NCBI GenBank assembly: GCA_016098155.1
Contig: JAAAJB010000221.1
Coordinates: 1-46,141 of the forward strand
Reading direction: 5' to 3'
Source of the DNA: Actinomortierella ambigua
Lineage: Eukaryota; Mortierellomycota; Mortierellomycetes; Mortierellales; Mortierellaceae
Length of the DNA: 46,141 bases
A program made the translations under genes and the position numbers. Every line of letters starts with the position of its first letter. The first letter of the stretch is position 1. Below, in pieces: positions 11,013 to 20,649 of the stretch. The notes beneath the pieces were generated by a model. The model was not told the DNA's origin. It did no database searches and saw only the letters and a program-made list of their open reading frames with translations.

Positions 11013-11997
11013 GAAAATCACGGCAAGAGGGACATACAGGAGACGCAGTACCTGTCAGGCCCATGCTGGCGTAGCTTCGCACATCTCGCACGCACATCGA
11101 CTCGGCAATGACACCGTATAGTATCTATCGACTTCTCGACCCTTACTTTTTTCCCCCCGATATGTACACGTAAACCCACCTACATTAAGTCGCCGTTTTA
11201 GCGTACCCTTGACATTCGAGGCTTTCTTCCTCAATTTCATCATTCTATACAAGTCCAGGCTCATGTGCACAAAACAGCGCCGGCGAGCAGCGGCGTGCAT
11301 TGCTCATGCATAGCACAAACATACAATCTACGTGTTTTAGGCAGTCACATCCTGGCGTGGATATGGCTCCAAGACAGGATCTGAACTCTGTCATACTCTC
11401 CACCGTGCAGTGTCTCCAAACATGAAAAAAATACAACGAGAGACGTGTCGTTATCTTAGAGTTGATTTGAAGGTGTACGCAAGGCTCTTCGTGTCAGATG
11501 GGACTACGTTGTCAACGTATGTACACCATTTGAGAGCATTTCCCCATCAGTGGAATGTCGGGTCGTGGTGAAGCTGAGGTGATGGGAGAAGGATGAAGAC
11601 GACTGTACCTGTGGTGCTGCATAAGATACTTGCAATGGCTGGCATCGATGGCCAAGCGCGAAGAAGACGTGAATAAGAGATGATAGAGGTACGATCCACC
11701 ATATATCCAATGTCAAAGGGGGCAACATGTCCGAGACAAATGGCGTAGAGGCATCATGGAACTTGCTTCTTACTGGGTGGATTGAACAACGGCGTGGGGT
11801 ACTTGAGTGGTTTGATAACTCATGCCCAATCGATGAATGACTCTCATACTACCCATGGAGACTTGTGGACCGCGAGTCCCGGGTCCTAGAAAGTGACAAT
11901 GTCACCAGTCGACAATTGGTAATCAGGCGAACTGAGAGCCGCAACAAACAAAGCGACTCTGTACCAAGTACATGGTCATAAGGACAAAGGTAGGTCC

Positions 11998-12001
<4 letters not shown>

Positions 12002-12037
<36 letters not shown>
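12002..12037 (+). repeat. (GA)n microsatellite
   Basis: This is an uninterrupted GA dinucleotide run of about 36 bases, continued by impure GA-rich sequence to about 12060. It lies in the spacer between carbonic anhydrase copies 2 and 3. Confidence 0.95.
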
Positions 12038-12044
<7 letters not shown>

Positions 12045-12629
12045 ATAGAGAGAGAAGGAGATACAGTAATACATGGGTGGGCCTTGGCGTCAAAGGATTT
12101 CAATGTAGGTCATGGGAACCCCAGGAAAGTGCCTATGCGGTATGTAGAGGGAAGTGATCGATGGAAGGCTGGGAATACTTCGTAATAGGTTGGATGACAG
12201 GAAGTTGTTGATTGTTGACAGCTAGAATAACAAGGGTCTGCGCATCGGCGTAGGTTGGTCGAATAGTTGGTATAGCCTCGGCCAACCCAAATCATCGCCT
12301 CTGCACCTTGTTGAGCCAAAATAAGTGGAGAGAAATGATGGGCCTAGCCTTAGAGGGATGTCACCAGGAATTTGTCAGACGTCTATTCCGCAATGTCCAT
12401 GGTAACCAATAAGGCCCTTGTGATAAATGGAAAGAAAGGCCAAAATACTCACAAGAAATACGTTGGATTGGAGTTAAGAGTGACAGCAAGGAAAGAGAAG
12501 AGATTTCTTTGGTTTTGACCAGGCGCGAAAGAAGCTGTCGTGATTTTTGTCACAAACTAGACTACCTTGACGTGAACTCAGACGTGCTAGGCTAATGTTT
12601 GTAAAGTTTCTTCTAGTTCTTCTGAGAGT

Positions 12630-12661
12630 CCCCCTCCCCTCCCTCCCCTCCCTCCCCTCCC
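12630..12661 (-). repeat. G-rich block able to form a G-quadruplex
   Basis: The plus strand has alternating runs of three to five C separated by single T. The minus strand therefore has at least five G runs of three or more with one-base loops, the classic pattern for a very stable G-quadruplex. It lies in the spacer more than 1.6 kb upstream of copy 2 and about 0.7 kb downstream of copy 3. Confidence 0.75.
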
Positions 12662-13390
12662 TTCATGCACATGTGGCGAGGTGATAAAGGAAACTGCACA
12701 GTCATGCGCACCGCCGTTTGGTGGGATAGACAATTCAAGGTTCAGGCGCTGTGATATGTAAGAGAATCCACAGATCTGCCTACGCGGTGAGCAGCAGTAG
12801 AATATGCTCACCACCTATCTTTGAGTGGAGTGGGAGGGAGACTATGGAGTTCTGGGAAAACCGAAAGGAGGAGATCGAAACAAGCGTTGCCACCAACTTT
12901 TTTTTTCGTATTCGATCAGGGTACTTCCGCTCAACTGGGAAAGTAAAGAGATGTTTGCTGCCGTTCGAGTCTGGGCAAAAGAGGGGTTTTTATTTAAACT
13001 TTTAAACGCGTCGCATCAGTTGTTCTCCAGAACCTTTATTTCCATAATTGACCGTTCGCTGAGAATGAATGTTACGAAGCAGAGCCAACAAAGATGCTGC
13101 AAGGCGGGTATTCGAACGCATGCACTACTGTTTCAGTCACAACCTGCATCTTGCTTACCAGGTAACCTTCCTGGTAAAATTCCTCGGGTTGCGGGTATTT
13201 GTGTAGCGTGGAAAAGAATACAAAATAAACTGATCATCTTTCATAGAGTGAACGAAACTTCTTTTGGAGGGAGAAGTGGCTGCATATACACTACATATGG
13301 CGCCGCACATGGGAGTTTATTTAAAATGATGGGGGGATGACGGTGTTGAGTAAAGATGTTGAGTAGAGATGTTGAAACTGGTATAAGAGA

Positions 13391-14375
13391 TTACTTGCCG
13401 GGGCGATCCATGATGTAGCGCGAGTTGAAGCCCTCAAGGTCAACCAGGGCATTGAATTGCTTGAGACCAAAGCTAATAGGTGCCTTGACCACGTTCCAGG
13501 CAACGCCCTCAGTGCAGGGAGGGGTGGTCAAGGAACCGGCATAGGTCCAGCGGTTGGCAAAGCCCTTGGCAGCCTTGGCCAGGGCTGGCAGGTCGAGCTT
13601 CTTGATGGGCAGCTTGGTCTTGGTGGTGTCAGAGCCAGGGGCGAGGCGGTCAATCTTGCGGTCGAGATCGGTGATCCAGTTGAACCAGTTGTTGTTGGTG
13701 ATGCGCAGCTCGAGGAAGAGACCGACAACGGCCAGGGTACCATCGTCGGCACGGTGGACGAGGTGCAGCTCACCCTCCGAGAAGCGGTTGGAGACGCGGT
13801 GCTCCGAGGGCGTGTGGAAATGGAACTGGACGAGCTTGTACTTCTTGCCAGCGACTTCGATCCACGAAGCCGCGGCCTCGTTGGCGGGCTGGGTCCAGTC
13901 GACCTGGACTGCGTGGCCGTTGTAGCCGATCACAGCGTTGGTGACTGGCGCATACTTGTACTTGATGGGGTCCTTGACAAACTTGACCGAGGGCTTCTCA
14001 GCCTTGACATCGATTGGCGACTGCTGCTGGCCGGTCTTGCACTTGGCCCACAGAGGGCTCAGATCACCCCAATGCTGAGGACCGGCATCGTCGGTACCGT
14101 ACTGAGGAAAGGATACGATAGATTGGGCGCACAGATGAAATAGACGAGAGCATGTTAGTCAGACTTTTGGATTGCTCGCCACCTGCAGCATGCACGAGAA
14201 GTCAACTGAGAAAGGGGGGGGGGACCAAAGCTTTATCTCCGACGTTGCATTCTTCAAGGTCATATTTGAGGTGAGGTGAGGTACTTACAGTAAAGTGAGC
14301 CGAGTCTGGTGCAGCGAAGGCAGTCGAAACAATCGATGCAAGAGCAACGGCGGCAATAGACAGAGTGAACTTCAT
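13391..14375 (-). CDS. Secreted alpha-carbonic anhydrase, copy 3
   Basis: Exon 1 is 14289-14375 and exon 2 is 13391-14101 (minus strand), giving 265 residues. The 187-base phase-0 intron starts GTAAGT and ends CCTCAG. The signal peptide is MKFTLSIAAVALASIVSTAFA, then APDSAHFT before the splice. All key residues are present: NGHAVQVDW, QFHFHTPSEH, GELHLVH and SLTTPPC, with the partner cysteine in AKCKTG. The end is DRPGK. Unlike copies 1 and 2, I see no N-glycosylation sequon in the mature chain. The N-terminal part is lysine-rich (VKAEKPSVKFVKDPIKYKY), so this copy should be more basic. The gene has the best TATA box of the three and the shared leader element. Its closest relative here is copy 2. 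Confidence 0.95.
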
Positions 14376-14426
14376 GGTGAAAGGTATGGAGTGACAGGAG
14401 CCTGTGCTTGACTTGGTTAAGGAGTT

Positions 14427-14531
14427 CTGTAGTGTTACCGAGGGAAAGAGTAAGCGTTTGAGTGAGTGCTGTACCAAAGCTGTGTAATCTTTGAAGAGAG
14501 GAGGGAAATTGAATAATGTTACACCACCTAC
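14427..14531 (-). promoter_or_regulatory. Candidate 5' leader intron of carbonic anhydrase copy 3
   Basis: On the minus strand a GTAGGT donor at 14531 and a CACTACAG acceptor ending at 14427 define a possible 105-base leader intron, 52 bases before the ATG. The conserved block 14503-14537, shared with copy 2, spans the donor. Because size, position and first bases agree between the two genes, a leader intron is my preferred reading over a plain promoter motif. Confidence 0.55.
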
Positions 14532-14642
14532 AGAGTGGTTCCTGATTTCTTTATGAAATTCAAGAGAAAGGTGGAGCGCAGGAGAAGGATGGGTAAGAAA
14601 AGTATGGGTGAAGAAAGGAGAAAATGAGCATGATGTTGCCCA

Positions 14643-14649
14643 TTTTATA
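14643..14649 (-). promoter_or_regulatory. TATA box of carbonic anhydrase copy 3
   Basis: The minus strand reads TATAAAA, about 270 bases before the start codon. The first leader exon would then run from about 14613 to the candidate leader donor at 14532. The copy 2 promoter has a weaker version in the same flanking context. Confidence 0.6.
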
Positions 14650-15221
14650 GAAAACAGATGGTTAGGTGACAGGAACGCGTCGGCAACATTGCTCCAAGGT
14701 TTAGCCTTGCTTATCATAGCTTCGCCCAGTAGGAATGCTCGTGCAGGAGACGAAGCGGAATGCGCCGCATGGGGCGATCAGTCCTCGGGTGATTTCTCAT
14801 ACTCGCCACCATGTACTGCTCGCAAGTAGCGTTCTTTTGGACCCCAGCGATGCACAAACAGGATTTTTCTCTTTTTCACTCTCTCTTACTCTCTTTCACA
14901 CACACTCTCTCTCTTCAAACCCAGGCTCATGTGCACACGGCCGACAGCGCGGGGGAAGGGAGAAAGAGATGATGCACAACGCTGCACTGTACAAATGTTC
15001 AACTACCGCGCCAAGTTATCATATTAGAACCGCCACATTCTTTCGACCTTGCCCCAAAACGGGCAGCGGAGGAAAGAAAGGATCGGTTTAGAAAGCTATA
15101 GAGCAAGAGTGGAGGGGGTGGGTGGGTAGGTGGGTAGAGACCAAGCAAGCGACAATAGGGGAGATGGAAGGAGAGCGGCTTCACAAATGAGGCTTCACAA
15201 ATGAAATGAAAGGTGCCCTGC

Positions 15222-15257
15222 CAGTCAGTCAGTCATTCAGTCAATCAGTCAGTCAGC
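15222..15257 (+). repeat. (CAGT)n imperfect tetranucleotide repeat
   Basis: This is a run of CAGT units with occasional substitutions (CATT, CAAT). It is followed by CTGTCTAT and CTGTATGCCTG sequence resembling the CAGT/CTGTCTGC tract at about 18587-18660. Confidence 0.8.
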
Positions 15258-17163
15258 CTGTTGTCTATCTTTCTGTATGCCTGGGTATTTGCCTGCCTTC
15301 TGATTAGTTAAAGGGGAAAGAGCTGTCCCTCCAACGATGTACACCCGCAGTGGTATCCTCGTGTTCAAATTTGAGAGAGATGAAGACTGAAAAGAGTGGA
15401 AAGGGCGGTCCATCTCATTGGACAGAAATAGACTACGAAGATGGACATTCCCCCGTGTTGCTTCTCCCCCATGCACTACCTCCTATACTCTGAGCCGACC
15501 CGTTTCAGTACGTCCAGCGAGCGGGCACAGACACGGTAGAGGTAGATTTCTTTCGATGGTCGTGGTGGTGTTGTAGAGCAACATCAGCAACTCATCGAGG
15601 ATGTGGTAATGTGGTGATGACTGCACCAGTCTTCAACGCTTGTAAGGACATGTGCAGCAGGAGAAAAAAAGGGGGCAATTTGAGGCTGAGCGTGTGGCTG
15701 ATAGGAGGAGGCACGAAGGACTGTACCTGGTAGAAAAATAGAGAGAGGGTGACGACTGAGGGAAGTGGAAGTGGCAAAGGAGGAGAGGTGGTTGGTCTTG
15801 ATATCCCGAGGGGAAGGAAGGGGGTGTGGACGGTGGCAGTGAGAACAAAGAGTAAAAGAAATAAAAGGGGCCGATGTGAACGACATTCTTATATGTTTCG
15901 AGCAGATAAATGATGGTGGACGTGCCTGCTCAACTCTCTCGAGGGAAAAAGGGGGTTTTGCCTGTGAAGGGGTCTTCTCGGTACAGTGAGTGGACAGGGA
16001 TGGTGTTGGTTTGTTGGTTGCTAGCAATTTGAGTGGTGCTTAAACAGAGCCAAATTCATGTGCCCTGATCATACAATTGTGTCCCCCTTTCCCTCGGCTC
16101 TCGTTCGATTGGGGGAAATAGACGGCCAGAGGGAAGCAAACCTATTTTCCCCCTTCCTTTTCTTCTTTTTCTTCTTCCTCTTCTTCTTCTTCTTTATTCT
16201 TCTCAGGTGCCCAGGCACTCAAAACTCTTTCAGAACCACTGGGTCACTCGTGGAAATCGATAAAGAACTCTGTACTTACAGGAGCTGTGTACATGTAGCA
16301 GCCACTTCTCGACTTCCAGCAGTCTCAAGCCTGAAAAAGAAGGATGGGTGAGCAGATAATCAAAAAAAGGTGGTGAGCCAACATGTCTTTTGACAACAAA
16401 AGGAAAGACGATGAGGCAATGAACGAGGGGACATAACGCGGGCGCTAAGAGTCTGGATGCTGTTGTTGTTATTAATGTTGATATTTAATTTGTTTGTTGA
16501 TTTTGTCGCTGCCACTGCTGTGGCATGTCCTGTTCTTGAAGCAACATGAAGCTCCTGGGTATCATTTTGTCCCTCTTTGGGCCAATGTAACTGAGCATAA
16601 AAATCAATCGAAGCATCCGTGAACCAGATTGTTATTGTGTCAAAGAAAGTACAAAGACGAAAGGAAGGGATCGATAGAAGGAAGGGAAATTAGCTGCGGT
16701 GAGGGCGTTATGAATGGTAAAAGGTTATCGATTTGTCCACCGAGACCAAAAGGGTCTGGGCTATGTAGGGTGGTTAGTGGTTGGCATTTTATTTTCCTTT
16801 CGTCCAATCTGAGAAGAGCTCCTCGCTCTCATTCTTGTCTGTCGTTCTCCCTCTTCCTACCTCGCACACGAGATGTAGAGCGAAAAGTGTGCGTTTTGAT
16901 TTTTTGTGTGTACGCGACAAACGCTCATTGCAAGAGGTAAAGTACGTACGTACCACCGCCTGCAGCACTAATGACACCGCGCAGGCACTAGACGCCGTCT
17001 CATTGTTATTGACCGCTTTCATGTTGAAATAGCTAGGAGGGTAGCCACCATCACTTGGCAGAGTACAAATGCTCAGCGAGTGGCCTTTCCTTTTATTGTT
17101 GCCAATGGGCCAAGCTCCAGTATTAGACGAATATGATATTACAAAGGAATCAATAGTGCCTGC

Positions 17164-18821
17164 TTAGACTTCAATACAGCCGCCAACAATCTTCTTGATT
17201 GCCGCACGGCCATATGGAATATACGATGCGCTGTACCAGAACAAGGCCAGGAACTGGACAATGCAGAGGATCAGGCACAGAATGAACGACTCGAGCTGTT
17301 GATATCAGCGAGAGTGGAGAAATGTAACAGCGTATCAAAACGTGAGTTTCCTCGAACGCACCGTCTTTACTTATGCATAACATGGGTGTAGCCAGTGCTT
17401 ACCGTAAAGGCAACAATCAAGGTCAGGATCATGACGACAATGTACACGATACTTGCGATCATTCGAACTATGGAGATGAGACGCGAAGAGGAGAGGAGAG
17501 GAGAGGAGGAGAGAGGAGAAAAGAGGAGAGGAGAGGAAATGTTGGTTAGCCCAAGTTGGTAACGTGGTAATGTACACCTGAAACTGTAGCAAGTAGGGGA
17601 CATACCAGGTGCAAACATGGTTTTGACCTGTCGCATGGGTCCAATCAGGAAAGCAGTGCTATTTGACAACGAGGAGACGTGAGGTGATTAAAAAAAGCAA
17701 TACCCTCAGGGAACACACAGGATAGACAAAGGGTAAAGCAAACTAGAGATGCCTTACCTGAGCAGAGAAATAACGTTGCCCAGAGTGAAGAAAGTGGCAA
17801 AGATACCAATCATGCCAGTAGCAAGCGAGATGGTGGACTGGATGACCAAATGAATTACAAAGGAGTGGGCATCGTGGTAAGTATGAGCACGTAGCCTGGT
17901 AAAAAAAAGGTCCATATCCTACATCGCCCGGGTTCCTCCAAAATTGTTTACCAGAATCGACATCAGAAAGCCAACAATGAAGCTAAGGAGATACAGCCGC
18001 GAAGGGAGAAGAAACATATCCGTTTTAGTACTTGTGCTTGAATGACAACCAGGTCGCCTGTTTGCCCCGTATTCCATTTTTGGACCTCGTCTCAGGCGAC
18101 TTGAAGTAGGCCAGAGGTTGGGGATGTGGCGGACCATCTCTGCTCCGATTTCCATTTTTTTTTCAGGCTGTTGTTCTTTGACCAAAACATCAGAAGCAGC
18201 CCAGAACGAGCGATATTCACCATCCCGCTGCTGACATGCAGTCTCAGAGTAATATTGATCATTTACCAGATAGCGAATCCATAGAGGCGCTCAGTACGGG
18301 AGAGCGAGAAGCAGGAGATAGGGTTCGTGTCGTCCATGACCTAGAAAAATAGTAGAGAAGGTGGAGATGAGCAGCTGTAACCCACTTTGAGCCACCTGGT
18401 CAAGAAGAGGCTGGTTGTGAAGGAGGAGAAGTCTTGAATGGTGGGTGTTTGATGATGCCTGCGAGTGGAGACTGAGTCCTCCTTGCCCATACTGGTTGAT
18501 CGATGGAGCCCTTGTCGTTGTGATCTAAGAGAGTGAGTCTGTTGTAGCTCTCTCTCTCTCTCTCTCTTTCGCTAAAGCTCTCAGAGTCAGTCAGTCTCTG
18601 TCTGTATGTCGGTCTGTATGCCCTGACTGCCTGTCTGCCTGTCTGCCTGCTTGTCTGCCAGCGCTCCTCCCTGTCTGCCCTTGGTTCTCTCCTGATTCGC
18701 TCCTGTGGTTCGAATGAGCTTGTTTTCTTCTAGTGCTCACTTGTTCCCAACACATGTGCTGGAAGAAGGAGCTTCTTACATCGTCCTGCGCTCCGGTGAC
18801 AGACATTCCCCAGATGGCCAT
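17164..18821 (-). CDS. SFT2: SFT2-like Golgi vesicle transport protein
   Basis: Seven exons on the minus strand: 18780-18821, 18267-18340, 17952-17982, 17758-17837, 17606-17658, 17403-17467 and 17164-17295. All have GT...AG junctions and consistent phases, giving 158 residues. The Sft2/Got1 family is made of small four-pass membrane proteins that help endosome-derived vesicles fuse with the Golgi. The signature parts are FSLSRTERLYGFAIC before membrane segment 1 (about 33-55), FTLGNVISLLSTAFLIGPM at segment 2, and RQVKTMF in the loop. Segment 3 is about 95-114 and segment 4 about 116-142, ending SASYIPYGRAAIKKI. The length is normal for the family. The 31-base third exon is very short. The first exon (MAIWGMSVTGAQDD) is the least certain part. 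Its start codon faces the CHY zinc-finger gene across 263 bases. Confidence 0.88.
18548..18660 (+). repeat. CT microsatellite and CAGT/CTGTCTGC low-complexity tract
   Basis: A CT run (18548-18568) is followed by CAGTCAGTC and many CTGTCTG/CTGCCTG units to about 18660. It lies wholly inside the first intron of the SFT2-like gene and resembles the tract at 15222-15290. Confidence 0.75.
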
Positions 18822-19084
18822 TGTGAATGTAGTGTTGATGTGTTGGCTGAGAGGGAGGGAGAGTGAATGAGGGATTGAGGTTGATGATGATGCAGAAGCG
18901 ACGAAAAAAAAGGGGGCACGGCGAAGGGATAAAAAAAAAAGAAGAGGGTTTTGTGATTGGAACACTGCCCCCCCAGGTGTCTTCGTTTCTCTCGCCTTCT
19001 TTTTCACTTTCAGGAACACACGTTGTACCATAGCCACCCTCCCGTCTCATCGGCATCGCACACACCTCCCTCCAACAGCCAGCC
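18822..19084. promoter_or_regulatory. Shared divergent promoter of SFT2-like and CHY zinc-finger genes
   Basis: Only 263 bases separate the two start codons, which point away from each other. The region therefore must contain both promoters and leaders. It has two A runs (about 18904-18912 and 18931-18940) that may be nucleosome-free promoter DNA, and a CT-rich leader before the CHY gene. No TATA box is obvious. Confidence 0.6.
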
Positions 19085-19815
19085 ATGTGCAAACATATCC
19101 TCAACGTTCAGGTTTGTCTACCATCGACAAGCAATGACCATGCCCTGCCCATCCATCATGCCCTGACTTCTCCAGCTGACATACCGTCTCTCTTTTTTCT
19201 TTCTCGCTCTCTCTTTCTTTTTCCTATCGTTCCAGGCCTCCATTCGCGCTCCTTGTTGCAAGCAATGGTTTGATTGTTCAGATTGTCATGCTGAGGTGTC
19301 TGATCACCCTCTGAGAAAGACAACAGAGATGGTTTTTGGCTGCAAAAAGTGCAAAAAGGTCTTCCGCAAGGATATGGAGTATGTTCCCCTAGTAGGATCC
19401 ATTGTGGGAACACCAAAGGAAAAAAAAAAAAAAAAAAAAAACGTGGTTCCAAAGATGATGTTAGGCTCACAATCAACCATCTTTCTCGCGAGCTAGGAAC
19501 TTTGAGGAGGAGGACGAGTACTGCCCTCACTGCGACAATAAATTCATTGTCGAGGCAAAGACACCACAGATGGGATTAGGTGTCGAAGGCCATGATGCCC
19601 GCATGGGTCCAAGGTATTTTATCTTTTTATTTTTATTTTTTGGGCTTCCATTTCTTGCTTGCTGGAAGATCCAATTGCGGACCAAATTTCTTTCTGACGC
19701 TCAACCCTTTTAATGCTCCTCCATCGCCTTTAGATTTGAAAAGGACCTGCGAACCAAGGAGGACAACATTAAGTCCATGTTTAACGAGGCCGATCTCTCT
19801 CATCGCATGGGATAA
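19085..19815 (+). CDS. CHY-type zinc-finger protein
   Basis: Four exons, 19085-19111, 19236-19378, 19497-19613 and 19734-19815, give 122 residues with consistent phases. The protein begins MCKHILNVQ. It carries the zinc ligand pattern of a CHY finger: C2-K-H4, C16C17, WFDC23..C26H27, H33, C45..C48 and YC66PHC69. A charged tail follows (TKEDNIKSMFNEADLSHRMG). Fungal stand-alone CHY proteins include yeast Hot13, which acts on small Tim proteins in the mitochondrial intermembrane space. In plants and animals CHY domains occur in RING ubiquitin ligases, but no RING is present here. By inference it is a small redox- or zinc-handling protein. The second intron contains about 20 A in a row. It ends 121 bases from the convergent FMC1-like gene. 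Confidence 0.9.
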
Positions 19816-19936
19816 CCACACCAGGATTTTTTTTATCTCTAGACCTCTAAGGCAACATATAACTCTTTTATTTTTACAATCTAATGCAGAATGCCCAAAC
19901 AGCCCGAAATTCAAAGGTGCATGCGGTGGTCGGTGT

Positions 19937-20649
19937 CTATTCGATCTTGCGGTCACCAGCACGGCCAACATCGGTGGATGCCTCATCAGCAAAGCCAAAG
20001 GCCTTGGGGATCTTGTAGGTGCGCTTGGCAGGTTGTGCGGGGGGTTCGAGGGCTACGTATTTGTCTGTGGGTGCTGGTGTAGGCTCAACGGGGGCAACCT
20101 TTGTGATCCGAGGCATTGGCGTCAAGGGCTCATCGCGTTTTGTCTCGTCAAATGCCTCTGGCATCTCGAATCCAACTGCCTTTGCTGTCTTTTCCACCTG
20201 CAGATCGTTGTCACCCCAGTAAGCGGGGTTGTATCGCTCCAAGAGTTCCTTTTTTTGGCGAGAGAAGAGAAGGAGTAGCGCAAATAAAATAGGATGTGGT
20301 TAAGCAGTGTTGTTTCTCTTTCTTCCATCTTTCATTGGCTTTTTTTTTGGGTGTAGGCATTGTGGCCACCAAAAGAAGGCATTCATACTCTGTGCATCCG
20401 TTGGCTCCGGAGGTAGACCTCGAGATCCTCAGCATCCTTCTGCAACTTGAGCAGGCGGATAGGGTCAGACTCATTGGTGTGTTCGCGGTAGTTGTCCTTC
20501 AGGGCGTCAGTCCATTCCCTGTTGGCGTGGACATCAATGCCTCGGAGGCCTTGACCGATGCGAAGGTGTTTTGGGTGAGAGTACTGCAGGTGAATCTCGG
20601 TGAGGATGCGCTTGAATTGGGCCAAGCTTTGGTGACGTGCTGTTGCCAT
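19937..20649 (-). CDS. FMC1: FMC1-like mitochondrial ATP synthase assembly factor
   Basis: Exon 1 is 20389-20649 and exon 2 is 19937-20248 (minus strand); the phase-0 intron is GTATGA...AAAG, giving 190 residues. The N-terminal helical region resembles LYR-like FMC1 proteins: LAQFKRILTEIHLQY, NYREHTNESDPIRLLKLQKDAEDLEVYLRSQR. It continues across the splice as HRELLERYNPAYWGD and then TAKAVGFEMP, matching the usual end of the family (arginine-glutamine, leucine-leucine, RYNP, VGxxxP). FMC1 proteins help assemble F1-ATPase in the mitochondrial matrix. The last 75 residues are a proline-rich extension not usual for FMC1. An in-frame ATG at 20730 would add 27 residues; I prefer the start at 20649 because homology begins right after it. 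No PPR or enzyme domain is seen. Confidence 0.72.

Larger units (their letters stand above)
10754..13390. other. Spacer between carbonic anhydrase copies 2 and 3
   Basis: About 2.6 kb with the leader and promoter of copy 2 at its left end. Beyond about 11050 no gene is recognised. It holds a (GA)n microsatellite at 12002-12037 and a C-rich block at 12630-12661. A tRNA-like remnant with TTCGAAC lies near 13105-13150. A minus-strand open frame of 69 codons at 12110-12319 has no recognisable family and no conserved neighbour exon. The last 150 bases should be the 3' UTR of copy 3. Confidence 0.5.
14376..17163. other. Spacer between carbonic anhydrase copy 3 and the SFT2-like gene
   Basis: The left 300 bases hold the leader and promoter of copy 3. 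From about 14850 to 17163 I recognise no gene. Landmarks are a CAGT tetranucleotide tract (15222-15257), GT/GGTG-rich DNA at about 15110-15140 and a CTT-rich tract at about 16150-16200. Open frames such as the minus-strand one at 15584-16027 are proline/serine/leucine filler from CT-biased DNA. The last part (about 17040-17163) is the 3' UTR of the SFT2-like gene. Confidence 0.5.

Noticed and set aside
12110..12319. Minus-strand open frame of 69 codons with natural-looking composition
   Set aside because: No recognised domain, no conserved neighbour exon and no promoter signals; too short to support as a gene.
13095..13155. Possible minus-strand tRNA with anticodon-like CTGAAAC loop
   Set aside because: The closing pairs of the T and anticodon arms mismatch, so no functional cloverleaf can be drawn.
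6582..14143. Long plus-strand open frames opposite all three carbonic anhydrase genes (6582-7268, 9826-10590, 13457-14143) with similar translations
   Set aside because: They mirror the coding exons in one antisense phase. C- and G-ending codon preference removes stop codons there, and homology of the sense genes explains their resemblance. The catalytic motifs and splice sites all lie on the minus strand.
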